Of a DNA stretch of 64,000 nucleotides, positions 1 to 8,404 are shown in pieces (the stretch's first letter is position 1; each line of letters starts with the position of its first letter). Source of the DNA: Microbulbifer sp. ALW1 (lineage in GTDB: Bacteria > Pseudomonadota > Gammaproteobacteria > Pseudomonadales > Cellvibrionaceae); NCBI RefSeq assembly GCF_009903625.1, contig NZ_CP047569.1, positions 3,900,001-3,964,000 on the forward strand, in the 5' to 3' direction. Both the position numbers and the translations under genes were made by a program. The notes beneath the pieces are model-generated. The model had not been told where the DNA came from, did not search any database, and worked only from the letters and a program-made list of their open reading frames with translations.

Positions 1-2
1 AC

Positions 3-206
3 ATCGAGTATCGGGCCCGTCATCTGGTAGATCAGCTGGCTCTGACGATGCAGGCAAACCTGCTGATGCAAAGTCGCAACAGCGCAGTGGCGGAGGCTTT
101 TATCGCCTCGCGACTCGGCACGCAAGGTGTCGGCAACACCGGTACCCTACCCGTTGGTGTGGATGTCACGACCATCATCGAGCGCGGCAATCCGCTGGTC
201 AGCTGA
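3..206 (+). CDS. aidB: AidB-like acyl-CoA dehydrogenase, 3' end only
   Basis: The open frame runs in from the left edge and stops with TGA at 204-206, leaving 67 C-terminal residues. The segment has a helix with LVDQLALTMQANLL, then AVAEAFIASRLG, then a GTLPVG turn and a final helix. This pattern matches the C-terminal end of the DNA-alkylation response protein AidB and related acyl-CoA dehydrogenases, in which a conserved FxxSRLG...GTLP motif precedes the last helix. The flavin-binding and catalytic parts lie outside the window, so activity cannot be judged. A different acyl-CoA dehydrogenase paralogue is possible. Confidence 0.6.
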   Translation: MEYRARHLVDQLALTMQANLLMQSRNSAVAEAFIASRLGTQGVGNTGTLPVGVDVTTIIERGNPLVS

Positions 207-281
207 GTCACACCCAATAACTACTTTCCATGTTCCGGGTGCCAATTAAGGCGCCCTGAAATCTCCGGCACTGCCTTCCTG

Positions 282-343
282 AAACCCATTTTGTGCAAAA
301 CCCTTGGTGCGCAAAACCGTGTTGCCCAAAACCCATGTTGCGC
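282..343. repeat. Short direct repeats upstream of the BlaI-like gene
   Basis: The unit CAAAAC occurs at 296-301, 312-317 and 327-332, spaced 16 and 15 bases apart. Each copy sits in a similar context (GTGCAAAACCC, GCGCAAAACCG, GCCCAAAACCC). The outer context AACCCATnTTGnGC also occurs at both ends of the block. The array ends where the likely -35 element begins. It may be an upstream protein-binding array or a simple duplication. Confidence 0.4.
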
Positions 344-366
344 ACATGCGACACTTGTCGCATACT
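338..366 (+). promoter_or_regulatory. Promoter with BlaI-type inverted-repeat operator
   Basis: TGCGACACTTGTCGCA at 347-362 is a perfect inverted repeat with 7-base arms and a 2-base centre. It lies between a plausible -35 (TTGCGC, 338-343) and -10 (CATACT, 361-366) with 17-base spacing. Bound repressor would therefore block RNA polymerase. The downstream gene encodes a BlaI/MecI-type repressor, a family that binds dyad operators containing ACA/TGT cores, so autoregulation of the two-gene operon is the natural reading. Confidence 0.6.
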
Positions 367-406
367 AATCCCACAAGTCACAAACCCCCGAACAAGGCAT
401 TCCCCA

Positions 407-820
407 ATGAAGCCACAGCCCTCAGCAACGGAGCTCGCCATCCTCAAGGCGCTCTGGCAGCAGTCGCCCCTAAGCGCCCGCGAAATTCACCTGCGCATTG
501 AAGAGCAACTGGGCTGGTCCTACTCATCCACCCGCAAAACCCTGGATCGCATGCAGGACAAAGGTTTACTGCACGCCTTTGAAGTCCACGGACTGAAAGT
601 GTTTGAGGCCGAAGCGGATAAAGTGGAAACGCTGGCGGCCTATGCACGGGATTTCGCCGAGCGCGTACTGGAAATCAAGGGGCCGGTACCCGCCTCTTTT
701 TTCGCGGGCAGCGACTTGCTGAGCGAGGTCGAGCTTAAGGAACTGGAATTGCTGTTGGCGAGGGAAAGCAAGGATGACGGAACAGCAGAGGGAGCAACAG
801 AGGGCTCAGCAGGTGATTGA
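407..820 (+). CDS. BlaI/MecI/CopY-family transcriptional repressor
   Basis: The protein has 137 residues, close to the usual BlaI length. Residues 1-75 form a winged helix: TELAILKALWQQSPLSAREI, then a recognition region SYSSTRKTLDRMQDKGLL. The rest is a helical dimerisation tail. The ATG at 407 was chosen because the longer frame from 293 runs through the operator and promoter. The next gene, an M56 peptidase, overlaps its end by about 47 bases, the classical repressor-sensor pairing. In BlaR1/BlaI systems an activated M56 protease leads to repressor cleavage; here the inducing signal is unknown. A perfect palindrome lies 45 bases upstream and probably serves as its own operator. Confidence 0.85.
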   Translation: MKPQPSATELAILKALWQQSPLSAREIHLRIEEQLGWSYSSTRKTLDRMQDKGLLHAFEVHGLKVFEAEADKVETLAAYARDFAERVLEIKGPVPASFFAGSDLLSEVELKELELLLARESKDDGTAEGATEGSAGD

Positions 821-2260
821 GTGGCTCGCGCAACTCGCCCTGTCCAGCGCCATCAGCCTTGCCATTGGCGCCTTAATGCTAAGCCTGTTGGTATTGCTGG
901 CCCGTCACCTGCACTGGCTAAATAGCTGGCGCGAACCCTGGCTGGCCGCAGCGGTACTCACTTTTGCCAGCTTTTGCCTGGGTTTCCTGCCCTCCATGCA
1001 CCACCCCGCCACTATCGAACTGAGCCTGCCCGCTGTTGTAAACCTGCCTCAGGACAGCAATGAGGCCATCGCACTCGCTGCTGGTCAGGATCACAAGACT
1101 TTCTTCTGGCTGGGGTGGTTGGTCGCGTGGGGGCAATCTGGGCCTTGGGGGCGACAATCCATCTCGGGCGTTTGCTGCTCGGCCAGCGACGGCTCGCCAG
1201 ACTGCTGCGCCAGGGCAAGCCGCTACCCGCCAACGGGGAACTCGCGCAACACCTGGGGGTACGGAACCCGCCTGAAGGGCTGAAACTGGTGCTGGTGGAC
1301 GCGCGGGTTTCCCCCTTTGCCTGCACCTTTCCTACTCCCACCCTGGTACTCAGCCAATGGGCACTCGACGAGCTGTCACTGGCACAAATCCGACTGGTAG
1401 TGGGTCATGAACTGACGCACCTGGCGCGGCGCGATCCGATGGCGGTACTGGCACTGCAGTGGATGACGGTCCTGCTCTGGTTCAACTGGCCGTTAAAGAA
1501 ACTGGCAAAACGGACGCTGGACGCCCTGGAGCAGGGCTGTGATGAAGAGGTACTCAGAAAAGAAAACCAAAACGGGCGAAGGGCCTATGCAGACGCAATG
1601 CTGAAGACCCTTCGCCACACCGCGACAGCTCACGGCAATGATCCCGTCGCGGCCTTCTCAACGCAAAACCAAAGGAGCTTCACCTTGAGAATCCGTAACA
1701 TTCTGAACGGCAAACCCGGCGCCGGCAAGCGCTCAAATGGCACCCTGTGGTCACTTACCCTGGCCAGTGGTCTGTTAGTTCTGGGGTTGCAACCCCAGCT
1801 GGCGCAGGCCGGCAAAGCCCTGGAGGCCTTCATAAACCCGTTGCCAGAGGCCAAGGTCACCTCGGGATTTGGTATGAGGCCCTGGCCCATCAAAGACGCA
1901 AAATATAAGGAGAAACGCCTGCACAAAGGGATAGACCTGGCGGCGCCTAGGGGTACCCAGATACAGGTACCGGGCTCAGGCGTGGTTACTTTCTCGGGCA
2001 CCAAAGGCGCGCGCGGTGAAGTGGTGATCATCGACCACGGGGATGGCCTGGAAACCCTCTACGCCCATCTCGATAAACGCCTGGTGAACAAAGGCGATGT
2101 CGTAGAGCAGGGGCAGATCCTCGGCCTGGTAGGCAGCACCGGCAAAGCCACCGGCCCCCATTTACACTGGGAGCTACGCCGTGACGGCCAGGTGATCGAC
2201 CCGGCCAGCCAGGTGCCAATGCAGGCAAAGCACCCGGTGATGGTACTGGCGAACCAGTAA
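774..2260 (+). pseudogene. BlaR1-like M56 metallopeptidase fused to M23 endopeptidase, frameshifted
   Basis: Two overlapping frames make one protein. The first (from 774) gives membrane helices ending in FFWLGWLVAWG; the second continues as AIWALGATIHLGRLL. They join perfectly if one G is added to the G5 run at 1129-1133. The second part carries the M56 zinc motif HELTH (near 1405) with a downstream GCDEEVL element, another hydrophobic segment, then a complete M23/LytM domain with HKGID, YAHL and HLHW motifs (about 1920-2200). Normal BlaR1 proteins end in a penicillin-binding sensor; here a peptidoglycan-hydrolase-like domain replaces it. The break may be a sequencing error. An alternative start is GTG at 813, beside the repressor stop codon. 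Confidence 0.8.
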
Positions 2261-2268
2261 AAGAAGTC

Positions 2269-2299
2269 GAGGCGCCTGCGGGCGCCTCTTCTACTTTCT
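2269..2299 (+). terminator. Hairpin terminator after the M56-M23 gene
   Basis: GAGGCGCC (2269-2276), loop TGCG, GGCGCCTC (2281-2288), followed by a pyrimidine-rich stretch. It lies between convergent genes and could serve both strands. Confidence 0.6.
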
Positions 2300-2327
2300 G
2301 ACTCAAACGCATGAACAACTACGACAA

Positions 2328-4925
2328 TCAGTAAAAGCTATAGCGCACGCCGAACTGACCGCGCGCACCGTAGTACTCCACCTGCTTCGGTCGATCTTCA
2401 CTGCCAATGTAATAGGTCAGCGGTTCATCCGTCAGGTTTATCGCTTCTGCAAAGATGACGAGGCGATCATTGACGGTGTAGTTGGCACTCAGATCCAGAC
2501 TGGTGTACTTACCGTAGAACTGATCTTCATCCGCATTACCACCGTGCTCTTCCACATACTCGTCCTTGTGGTTCTGAGCCAGGCGCAGTGAGAAATCGCC
2601 ATCGTCGTAGTAAACAGAGAAGTTGTGCAATAGGTCTGCCTGACGGGCAATGGGTACCGCTTCGTCACGACCCGGGATGGTCATTTCGGAATCCATCACA
2701 GTCACGTTCGCAGACACACCCAGGTTGGCCAGTGGGCCGGGGAGAAAGTCCAGCTTGCGCACTAGGTTAAATTCGAATCCACGCAGCCAGGCGTCATCAC
2801 CATTTTCCGGGCGGTAGATATCCACACCGGTGTTACCGTTGTAGCTACCTTCCTGCACGGATTCGAAAATCGGGTCGGTAATGTCTTTATAGAAGAACCC
2901 GGCAGAAGCCACACCGGCGTCACCAAAATAGTGCTCGTAGATGGCATCCAGGTTCCAGGAGTAAGTGGGCTCCAGTTCGGCGTTGCCACCCAGGAACTCG
3001 TTGTCGTGTTCGGCGTAGTAACCACCCGGGTTCAGGTCGCCAAAGTTCGGGCGCGCGAAAGTCCGGGTCAGGGCCAGACGCAGATTGCTGTCGTCATTCA
3101 GTGCGTACTTCAGGTGTGCGGACGGCAATACCGACAGGTAATCTTTTTCACCATTAAATGGCTCCAGGCGACCTTGCCCGTTTTCGTCTTCCACATATAC
3201 CTGACTATCCACTTCGGTAGTGGTCTGGGTCAGGCGCAAGCCTGCAACGATCGTGGTGCGGTCGTTCAACTGGTAGGTGGCCATACCGTAACCAGATAGG
3301 TGCTGCTCGGCGAGGTCGAAGTTACGACCCAACGCAGCACCGTTGCTGACCAGTGCAGATTCATCCTCCACCAGGGCAAACTGATCGCGATTCTCGCTCC
3401 AGAAACGCTCCAGGTCCGACATGGAAGCAACCTGAGAGAACTGGGATGCGTAATCGACATTAATGTCAGACAGGTAGTCATTGCGCCCGGGCTGGTTCGA
3501 AAGCGCGAAGTCAGACAGGTACACCGGGTTGTCACCAGTCCACTCGTAGAACTCGTCAGCGAAAATGGATACACGCTCCTTGTCGCGGTATTTCATCCCC
3601 ATTTTCAGCTCCAGCTCGCTGGAAAGCGCACTGGTGAAATCCACAGACGCAACGATTTTATCTTTTTCGTTGACGTAAACCTTGTACAACTCCACCCAGG
3701 ACAGTGCAGCCTGTGCCGGATCCATAACAAAACCATCCGGCAGATGGGTAGAAATCGCATTCGCGGGATCATTACCGCCGTCGATTTCGTTATACACCAG
3801 ACCGTCTTCCGCCAGCCCTTCGTAGCCGACTTCCTTCTGGTCGAAGCGCATCACAAAATAGGAACGATCTTTGCCATTTGGAATATTGCCGTAACGGAAC
3901 TCGTTGTCGTAGCTGGCCAGGCTCCAATCGACTTTTGCGGTTTCACTCAGGTCGTGCTCACCACCGAACTCAACACCTTTCATTTCGGTGATCAGTTCGT
4001 TGTGAATATGCTGGAGTTCCACGCGATCTTTGTCGAAGCGCAGTCGATGCTTGTAGTGAGTCTCTTCGTCAGAAAGGGTGCCGTACAGAGCGCGCACGAA
4101 AACGCGATCGTCATCGCTGAAGTTGTATTCGGCTCCCAGGTTCATCCCCAGGGTTTCACGGTTACCGATATAGTCCCGCAGTTCCAGCCGGTAGATACCA
4201 TTGCCATCGCGACGCGGCTCGAAGTTATCGGTAGCCCAATCCCGGCTCCAGCCGGTCACATTAATTAGGTAACCAAATTTTTCATCTTCGGAACGATCGC
4301 CGTACAGCAGGTTCATCGACTTGATGTCGCCGTCGGCTTTATCGGCAATACCACCACCTACAGACACCTGCAGCGTGCGCTCATCCGGAGCGGTGCGGGT
4401 AATAAAATTGACATTACCGCCGATGGCATCCCCTTCCTGATCGGCAGTAACCGCTTTGGTCACCTCAATACGTTCAATCAGCTCGGAAGGAAAAAAGTCG
4501 AATGCCGTTGCCCGGGAGGTTGTCTCTTCTTCCGCGGACGGTAAGCGGTGGCCATTGAGGCTGGCAGAACTCCACTCGGAAGGCAGACCGCGGACAGCCA
4601 CGAAGCGCCCCTCCCCCTGATCACGTTCGATAGAAACGCCAGAAACACGCTGAACGGCTTCCGCGGCGTTGCGGTCAGGGAGCTTGCCAATGCCATCGGC
4701 GGATACGATGTTCACAATACGAACTGATGCGCGCTGCAGACCAAGCGCGCGCAACTCGGTATCAAACATGTTACCGAGCACAACAATCTCTTCGATGTTG
4801 CCAGTCTGGCTTTCACCAGCTGCTTCCATTTTCAACGCATCAGATTCACTGGTGCTTTCCTGTGCGTACACACCCTGTGTAACAGCCAGTGCAATGGCTG
4901 CTGGCAATAGCTTAAGACGATTCAT
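2328..4925 (-). CDS. TonB-dependent receptor, Xanthomonas-Caulobacter type
   Basis: An 865-residue outer-membrane receptor. It has a signal peptide (residues 1-21, ending VYAQ), a TonB-box-like EEIVVLGN, a plug with LPDRNAAEAVQRVSGVSIER, RGLPSEW and GGNVNFIT, and a barrel ending in a terminal aromatic (RYSFY). The plug matches the TIGR01782-like class often used for glycans and other large substrates, not the siderophore class. GGGGG lies before the ATG as a ribosome site. A GntR-type palindrome at 4990-5003 is 65 bases upstream, and matching palindromes precede the divergent phosphonate operon and a phosphodiesterase. I infer that it imports a phosphonate-containing compound; the sequence alone does not show the substrate. 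Confidence 0.85.
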   Translation of the reverse strand: MNRLKLLPAAIALAVTQGVYAQESTSESDALKMEAAGESQTGNIEEIVVLGNMFDTELRALGLQRASVRIVNIVSADGIGKLPDRNAAEAVQRVSGVSIERDQGEGRFVAVRGLPSEWSSASLNGHRLPSAEEETTSRATAFDFFPSELIERIEVTKAVTADQEGDAIGGNVNFITRTAPDERTLQVSVGGGIADKADGDIKSMNLLYGDRSEDEKFGYLINVTGWSRDWATDNFEPRRDGNGIYRLELRDYIGNRETLGMNLGAEYNFSDDDRVFVRALYGTLSDEETHYKHRLRFDKDRVELQHIHNELITEMKGVEFGGEHDLSETAKVDWSLASYDNEFRYGNIPNGKDRSYFVMRFDQKEVGYEGLAEDGLVYNEIDGGNDPANAISTHLPDGFVMDPAQAALSWVELYKVYVNEKDKIVASVDFTSALSSELELKMGMKYRDKERVSIFADEFYEWTGDNPVYLSDFALSNQPGRNDYLSDINVDYASQFSQVASMSDLERFWSENRDQFALVEDESALVSNGAALGRNFDLAEQHLSGYGMATYQLNDRTTIVAGLRLTQTTTEVDSQVYVEDENGQGRLEPFNGEKDYLSVLPSAHLKYALNDDSNLRLALTRTFARPNFGDLNPGGYYAEHDNEFLGGNAELEPTYSWNLDAIYEHYFGDAGVASAGFFYKDITDPIFESVQEGSYNGNTGVDIYRPENGDDAWLRGFEFNLVRKLDFLPGPLANLGVSANVTVMDSEMTIPGRDEAVPIARQADLLHNFSVYYDDGDFSLRLAQNHKDEYVEEHGGNADEDQFYGKYTSLDLSANYTVNDRLVIFAEAINLTDEPLTYYIGSEDRPKQVEYYGARGQFGVRYSFY

Positions 4926-4989
4926 CGTCTGCCCCCTGTGTTATCAGTAAAAAGATCTGGTCATTTGTGTATTCATTTCCCGCCCAAAT

Positions 4990-5003
4990 CTGGACTAGAC
5001 CAG
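4990..5003. promoter_or_regulatory. GntR/HutC-type operator upstream of the TonB receptor
   Basis: CTGGACTAGACCAG differs by one base from a perfect CTGGTCTAGACCAG palindrome. It lies 65 bases before the receptor start. TGGTCTAGACCA-type sites are typical of the HutC subfamily of GntR regulators (for example DasR and PhnF). The nearest such regulator is encoded at 9322-10038. Confidence 0.65.
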
Positions 5004-5147
5004 AATCCTAATGGCGACCTGTGACGCTTTTGTAACAGGAGTATTAATTTTGGTTACAAAACCGGTCCGCACAAAGAGCGCACCGAAGAGCCCACCGAAG
5101 AGCGTCACATGTCGGTCACCAAACTGAAACTTTCCGCCTCTAATATT

Positions 5148-5159
5148 TGGTCTAGACCA
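5148..5159. promoter_or_regulatory. GntR/HutC-type operator upstream of the DUF5690 operon
   Basis: A perfect TGGTCTAGACCA palindrome, 29 bases before the GTG start of the transporter gene. A possible -10 (TAATAT, 5141-5146) abuts it, so binding should repress. It faces a second copy at 4990 across the divergent promoter region 4926-5188, which holds no gene. Confidence 0.75.
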
Positions 5160-5188
5160 GATTTCAAAATGCAACGGGGAATTCACTG

Positions 5189-6529
5189 GTGTCGCTCACA
5201 GATATCGTCCGCTCCGCTCAACCGGCCTTGAGAGAAAGGCTCAGTACGCTGGCGCTGATCGCTTTTTCGGGGTTTGCCGCCTTTTCGACCTACTTCTGTA
5301 TGTACGCCTTTCGCAAACCATTCAGCGCGGCGACGTATAGCGATATTGAAGGTTGGCAGTTTGCGATGGACTACAAGACCGCGCTGATCATCGCGCAGGT
5401 ACTCGGCTATGCCCTGTCCAAGTTTGCCGGCATTAAAATCATCTCTGAAATGCAGCCACAACGCAGGGCGAAAATGCTGGTTGCCCTGGTACTGGCGAGC
5501 CATCTGGCCCTGATCGGATTCGCACTGGTACCCGCACCATTTAATGTGGCCATGCTGTTTTTGAACGGTATTCCGCTGGGGATGGTGTGGGGCCTGGTGT
5601 TCAGCTATCTCGAGGGGCGAAGAGTTACCGAAGCCCTGGGAGCGATTCTTTGTGCAGCCTTGATTGTCTCTTCCGGTGCAGTAAAAGCGGTCGCTGCCTA
5701 TTTGATGCTGAACTGGGGCGTAGCAGAGATATGGATGCCAGCGCTTGCCGGTGCGCTGTTTATTCCTCCGCTCGTCGTTTCTGTATGGCTGCTGGCAAAA
5801 ACACCGGCGCCCAGTGAAAGGGACATGACGGCCCGCAAGCCCCGTCCGCCAATGAACGCTGCCATGCGCGGTGCCTTGCTAAATGAAACAGGGTTTGGAC
5901 TTACCGCACTGATTTCGGTCTACGTATTCCTTACCGCTTTCCGGGATTTCACGGACAATTTCGCTGCAGAACTGTGGATAACGTTGGGCTATGGCGAAGC
6001 ACCAGAAATCTTCCTGACCAGTACCTTGCCCGTCACGCTGGTTGTACTGGGCAGCCTCTGGCTACTTATGTTTATTCGCAACAATTACCTGGCATTGGTA
6101 TGTAACCAGCTGGTGGTGGCAGCCGGTGGCCTGATTTGTGTACTGGCGACATTCACATTCGAACGGCAACTGATTAGCGGCGCCGCCTGGATGATCGCCA
6201 TCAACACCGGCTTGTATATGGGATTCATTCCTTTCAATTGCCTTCTGTTTGAACGACTGGTAGCCAGCACCCGCTCACTTGCGAACGCCGGATTCCTGAT
6301 CTATCTCGCCGATGCCTCGGGTTACGCCGGCAGCATTCTGGTGCTTCTCTATAAAACCTTCGCGCAACCGGATCTGGAGTGGCTGCCATTTACGCTGCAG
6401 TTCAGTTATGCCGTCGGCTTTACCTGTATGGGGTTGATCCTGTTCTCCCTGATGTATTTCCGCAGGCTAAACCCCACACGACAGCTGACTTTGCGCGAAG
6501 GGCCCGGCGTTCACATTGCGGGAACATGA
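5189..6529 (+). CDS. DUF5690-family membrane protein, probable phosphonate transporter
   Basis: A 446-residue, very hydrophobic protein with about 12 predicted membrane helices in an MFS-like plan. Features include an early TYFCMYAFRKPFSAATY segment and a later SLANAGFLIYLADASGYAG segment, both typical of DUF5690. The start is GTG, with GGGGA eight bases upstream. It heads an operon with an FAD oxidoreductase, an HD protein and phosphonoacetaldehyde hydrolase, directly behind a GntR-type operator. No ABC phosphonate importer is present nearby, so this protein is the best candidate for inner-membrane uptake of the phosphonate substrate. That role rests on context, not on an assigned family function. 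Confidence 0.75.
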   Translation: MSLTDIVRSAQPALRERLSTLALIAFSGFAAFSTYFCMYAFRKPFSAATYSDIEGWQFAMDYKTALIIAQVLGYALSKFAGIKIISEMQPQRRAKMLVALVLASHLALIGFALVPAPFNVAMLFLNGIPLGMVWGLVFSYLEGRRVTEALGAILCAALIVSSGAVKAVAAYLMLNWGVAEIWMPALAGALFIPPLVVSVWLLAKTPAPSERDMTARKPRPPMNAAMRGALLNETGFGLTALISVYVFLTAFRDFTDNFAAELWITLGYGEAPEIFLTSTLPVTLVVLGSLWLLMFIRNNYLALVCNQLVVAAGGLICVLATFTFERQLISGAAWMIAINTGLYMGFIPFNCLLFERLVASTRSLANAGFLIYLADASGYAGSILVLLYKTFAQPDLEWLPFTLQFSYAVGFTCMGLILFSLMYFRRLNPTRQLTLREGPGVHIAGT

Positions 6530-6574
6530 TTCTTTTCGTTCATTTACAACACTGACAACATCGAAGTTTTGCTT

Positions 6575-7774
6575 ATGAAATTTGACATTGCCATTGTCGG
6601 CGCAGGTGTACTCGGTAGCTTTGCGGCGCTGGAGGCCTTAGAGGCAGGTAAAAAGGTTCTGTTGATTGAAGCGGGTCAAACTGCACGCGGTGCCACCGTG
6701 CGCAATTTTGGTCAACTGGTGGCTTCGGGCATGGCGCTGGGAAAATGGCGTGACCTGGGGATTCGTTCACTGGCCATTTATAAAAAGCTTCAGCCCCTGG
6801 TCGAAGGTGCAATCTGGCAGCAGGGTTCAACCTATATTGCCTCTACCGCTGAAGAAGCGACCCTCCTCGAGGAAATGTATTTAATCAACCGGGCACAGGG
6901 TTACCCATCAAAGCTGTTAACACCCGCACAATGCCAGGAACGGTTTCCAGGGCTGCGAGCGGATTATTGTCACGGCGGCCTCTACTACCCGGAAGAAATG
7001 AGTGCTGAAAGTGGCCAGTTGATGCCGCGATTGTGGTCATTGCTGAGTGCCAATCCCTCCCTGGCCTTAAAAAACGTAACCCTGGTTCGCGAAATCAAGG
7101 AGACGGGAGGCGGTACGGAGATCATCACCAGTGGCAACGAAAAATATTTAGCGGACAGGGTATTGATTTGCTGTGGGCATCAGCTGTCTCAACTTTATCC
7201 ACAGGTTACCCAAACCCCAGATATGAAACTCTGCAAGTTGCAGATGTTACGCACCGAGCCCTACCCCGGCACCCGCCTCCCGGGCAACCTCCTGACAGGT
7301 CTCACGATTCGGCGATACGAAGCCTTCCAAAGCTGCCCGAGTTTTCAAAATTTACCGCAATCCACTGTCGATCCGCGATGCGCAGAGCTGGGTATTCACA
7401 TGCTTTTCAGACAGTCGGAAGACGGCAGCATCATCATTGGTGACTCCCACGAATATTTCGACAGCCGAGATGTTCACTCCATCGATTACGAAGTACGTGA
7501 AGATATCAACCAGCTGATGCTGGACGAAGCCAAGAATATTTTCGCCTTGCCACACTGGCATATCAGTCGCAGCTGGAACGGCTATTACAGCCAGGATATG
7601 AGTGCCAACAAAGTGCTGTTGCGCTCCATTTCCGACAACATCCACTTGGCTACCGGCATCGGAGGGAAAGGCATGACAACAGGCCCCGCACTCATGCAGG
7701 ACGTAGTTCAACAGATACTTCGTGGCGACGCGTTAGAAGGGTTAGAGGCCTTGCATGCACACTCTGTCACCTGA
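6575..7774 (+). CDS. FAD-dependent oxidoreductase of phosphonate catabolism (TIGR03364 type)
   Basis: About 400 residues in the DAO/glycine-oxidase fold. The N-terminus has the FAD-binding motif IVGAGVLGSFAALEALEAG, followed by a VLLIEAG strand end and a GATVRNFG motif; the C-terminus has the second FAD region GIGGKGMTTGPA. The family occurs beside phosphonatase genes. Related FAD enzymes (PbfC/PbfD type) have been reported to oxidise N-methyl-2-aminoethylphosphonate, and sometimes AEP itself, to phosphonoacetaldehyde. That fits here because phnX follows and no phnW transaminase is present. The ATG at 6575 is preferred over TTG at 6569. Its end overlaps the next gene by 20 bases. Confidence 0.8.
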   Translation: MKFDIAIVGAGVLGSFAALEALEAGKKVLLIEAGQTARGATVRNFGQLVASGMALGKWRDLGIRSLAIYKKLQPLVEGAIWQQGSTYIASTAEEATLLEEMYLINRAQGYPSKLLTPAQCQERFPGLRADYCHGGLYYPEEMSAESGQLMPRLWSLLSANPSLALKNVTLVREIKETGGGTEIITSGNEKYLADRVLICCGHQLSQLYPQVTQTPDMKLCKLQMLRTEPYPGTRLPGNLLTGLTIRRYEAFQSCPSFQNLPQSTVDPRCAELGIHMLFRQSEDGSIIIGDSHEYFDSRDVHSIDYEVREDINQLMLDEAKNIFALPHWHISRSWNGYYSQDMSANKVLLRSISDNIHLATGIGGKGMTTGPALMQDVVQQILRGDALEGLEALHAHSVT

Positions 7775-8333
7775 CCGGCTCAGAATAAACGAACACGCCA
7801 TTAATACCCTGCGGAAATTGTTTGCTCGCTTTGGAAGCCTCACTCTCGGAGAGCACTGCAGCCAACAGGAACACGCTCGCCAGTGCGCGACGCTAGCGCA
7901 GCTGCAGGGTAGCGAGCGCTCTCTGATCTGCGCGGCCTTTCTCCACGATATCGGGCATCTACAGGCACTGGATGCCAATATCCCCGGCACCGGTGCGGAA
8001 GGTCACCCGGATCATGATCGCATCGGAGCCCAACTGCTGCGCGAACTGGGGTTCTCGGCAGCAGTTTACCAGCCTGTTGCGAAGCACGTTGAGGCCAAGC
8101 GGTATCTGGCAGGAGATGAAGCGGAATATCAGGATAAGCTCAGCCGAACCAGCGAAAACAGCCTGAATATTCAGGGAGGAGCAATGTGTGCAGTGGCGCG
8201 GGGAGAATTTCTTCAGTCGCCTTATGCCCGCGAAGCCATTCAGTTGCGCCGCTGGGACGAAGGCGGCAAGCAACAGGAACTGGAGATTCCCGGGGTGGAG
8301 TACTGGCTGACCCTTTGCCTGGAAGAACTTTAA
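7755..8333 (+). CDS. PhnZ-like HD-domain protein, phosphonate-associated
   Basis: A 192-residue HD protein. Probable metal ligands are the His in QQEHARQ, the HD pair in AAFLHDIGHL, the His in PDHDRIGAQ, the His in VAKHVEAK, and a late acidic residue. The GEHCSQQEH start, the H-x3-K spacing (HVEAK) and a SxxIQGG stretch resemble the di-iron oxygenase PhnZ and TIGR03276 phosphonate HD proteins. PhnZ cleaves 1-hydroxy-2-aminoethylphosphonate to glycine and phosphate. Its usual partner, the 2-oxoglutarate dioxygenase PhnY, is absent. It may act on a pre-hydroxylated or differently substituted phosphonate. Translation is probably coupled to the preceding gene through a 20-base overlap. Confidence 0.75.
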   Translation: MHTLSPDRLRINEHAINTLRKLFARFGSLTLGEHCSQQEHARQCATLAQLQGSERSLICAAFLHDIGHLQALDANIPGTGAEGHPDHDRIGAQLLRELGFSAAVYQPVAKHVEAKRYLAGDEAEYQDKLSRTSENSLNIQGGAMCAVARGEFLQSPYAREAIQLRRWDEGGKQQELEIPGVEYWLTLCLEEL

Positions 8334-8404
8334 GCAGTTTCAAAAATGTCACCAACTTCCATATCTATTTTCAAATTCACGCAGTAAAAATGCAGGACTA
8401 AAAT

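Noticed and set aside
1105..1145. Programmed -1 ribosomal frameshift in the M56-M23 gene
   Set aside because: The G5 run is not a proper slippery heptamer and no downstream stimulatory stem was evident; a one-base deletion or sequencing error is simpler.
3300..4268. 322-codon frame antisense to the large TonB receptor
   Set aside because: The receptor coding strand is certain from its motifs; no ribosome site or domain supports the antisense frame.
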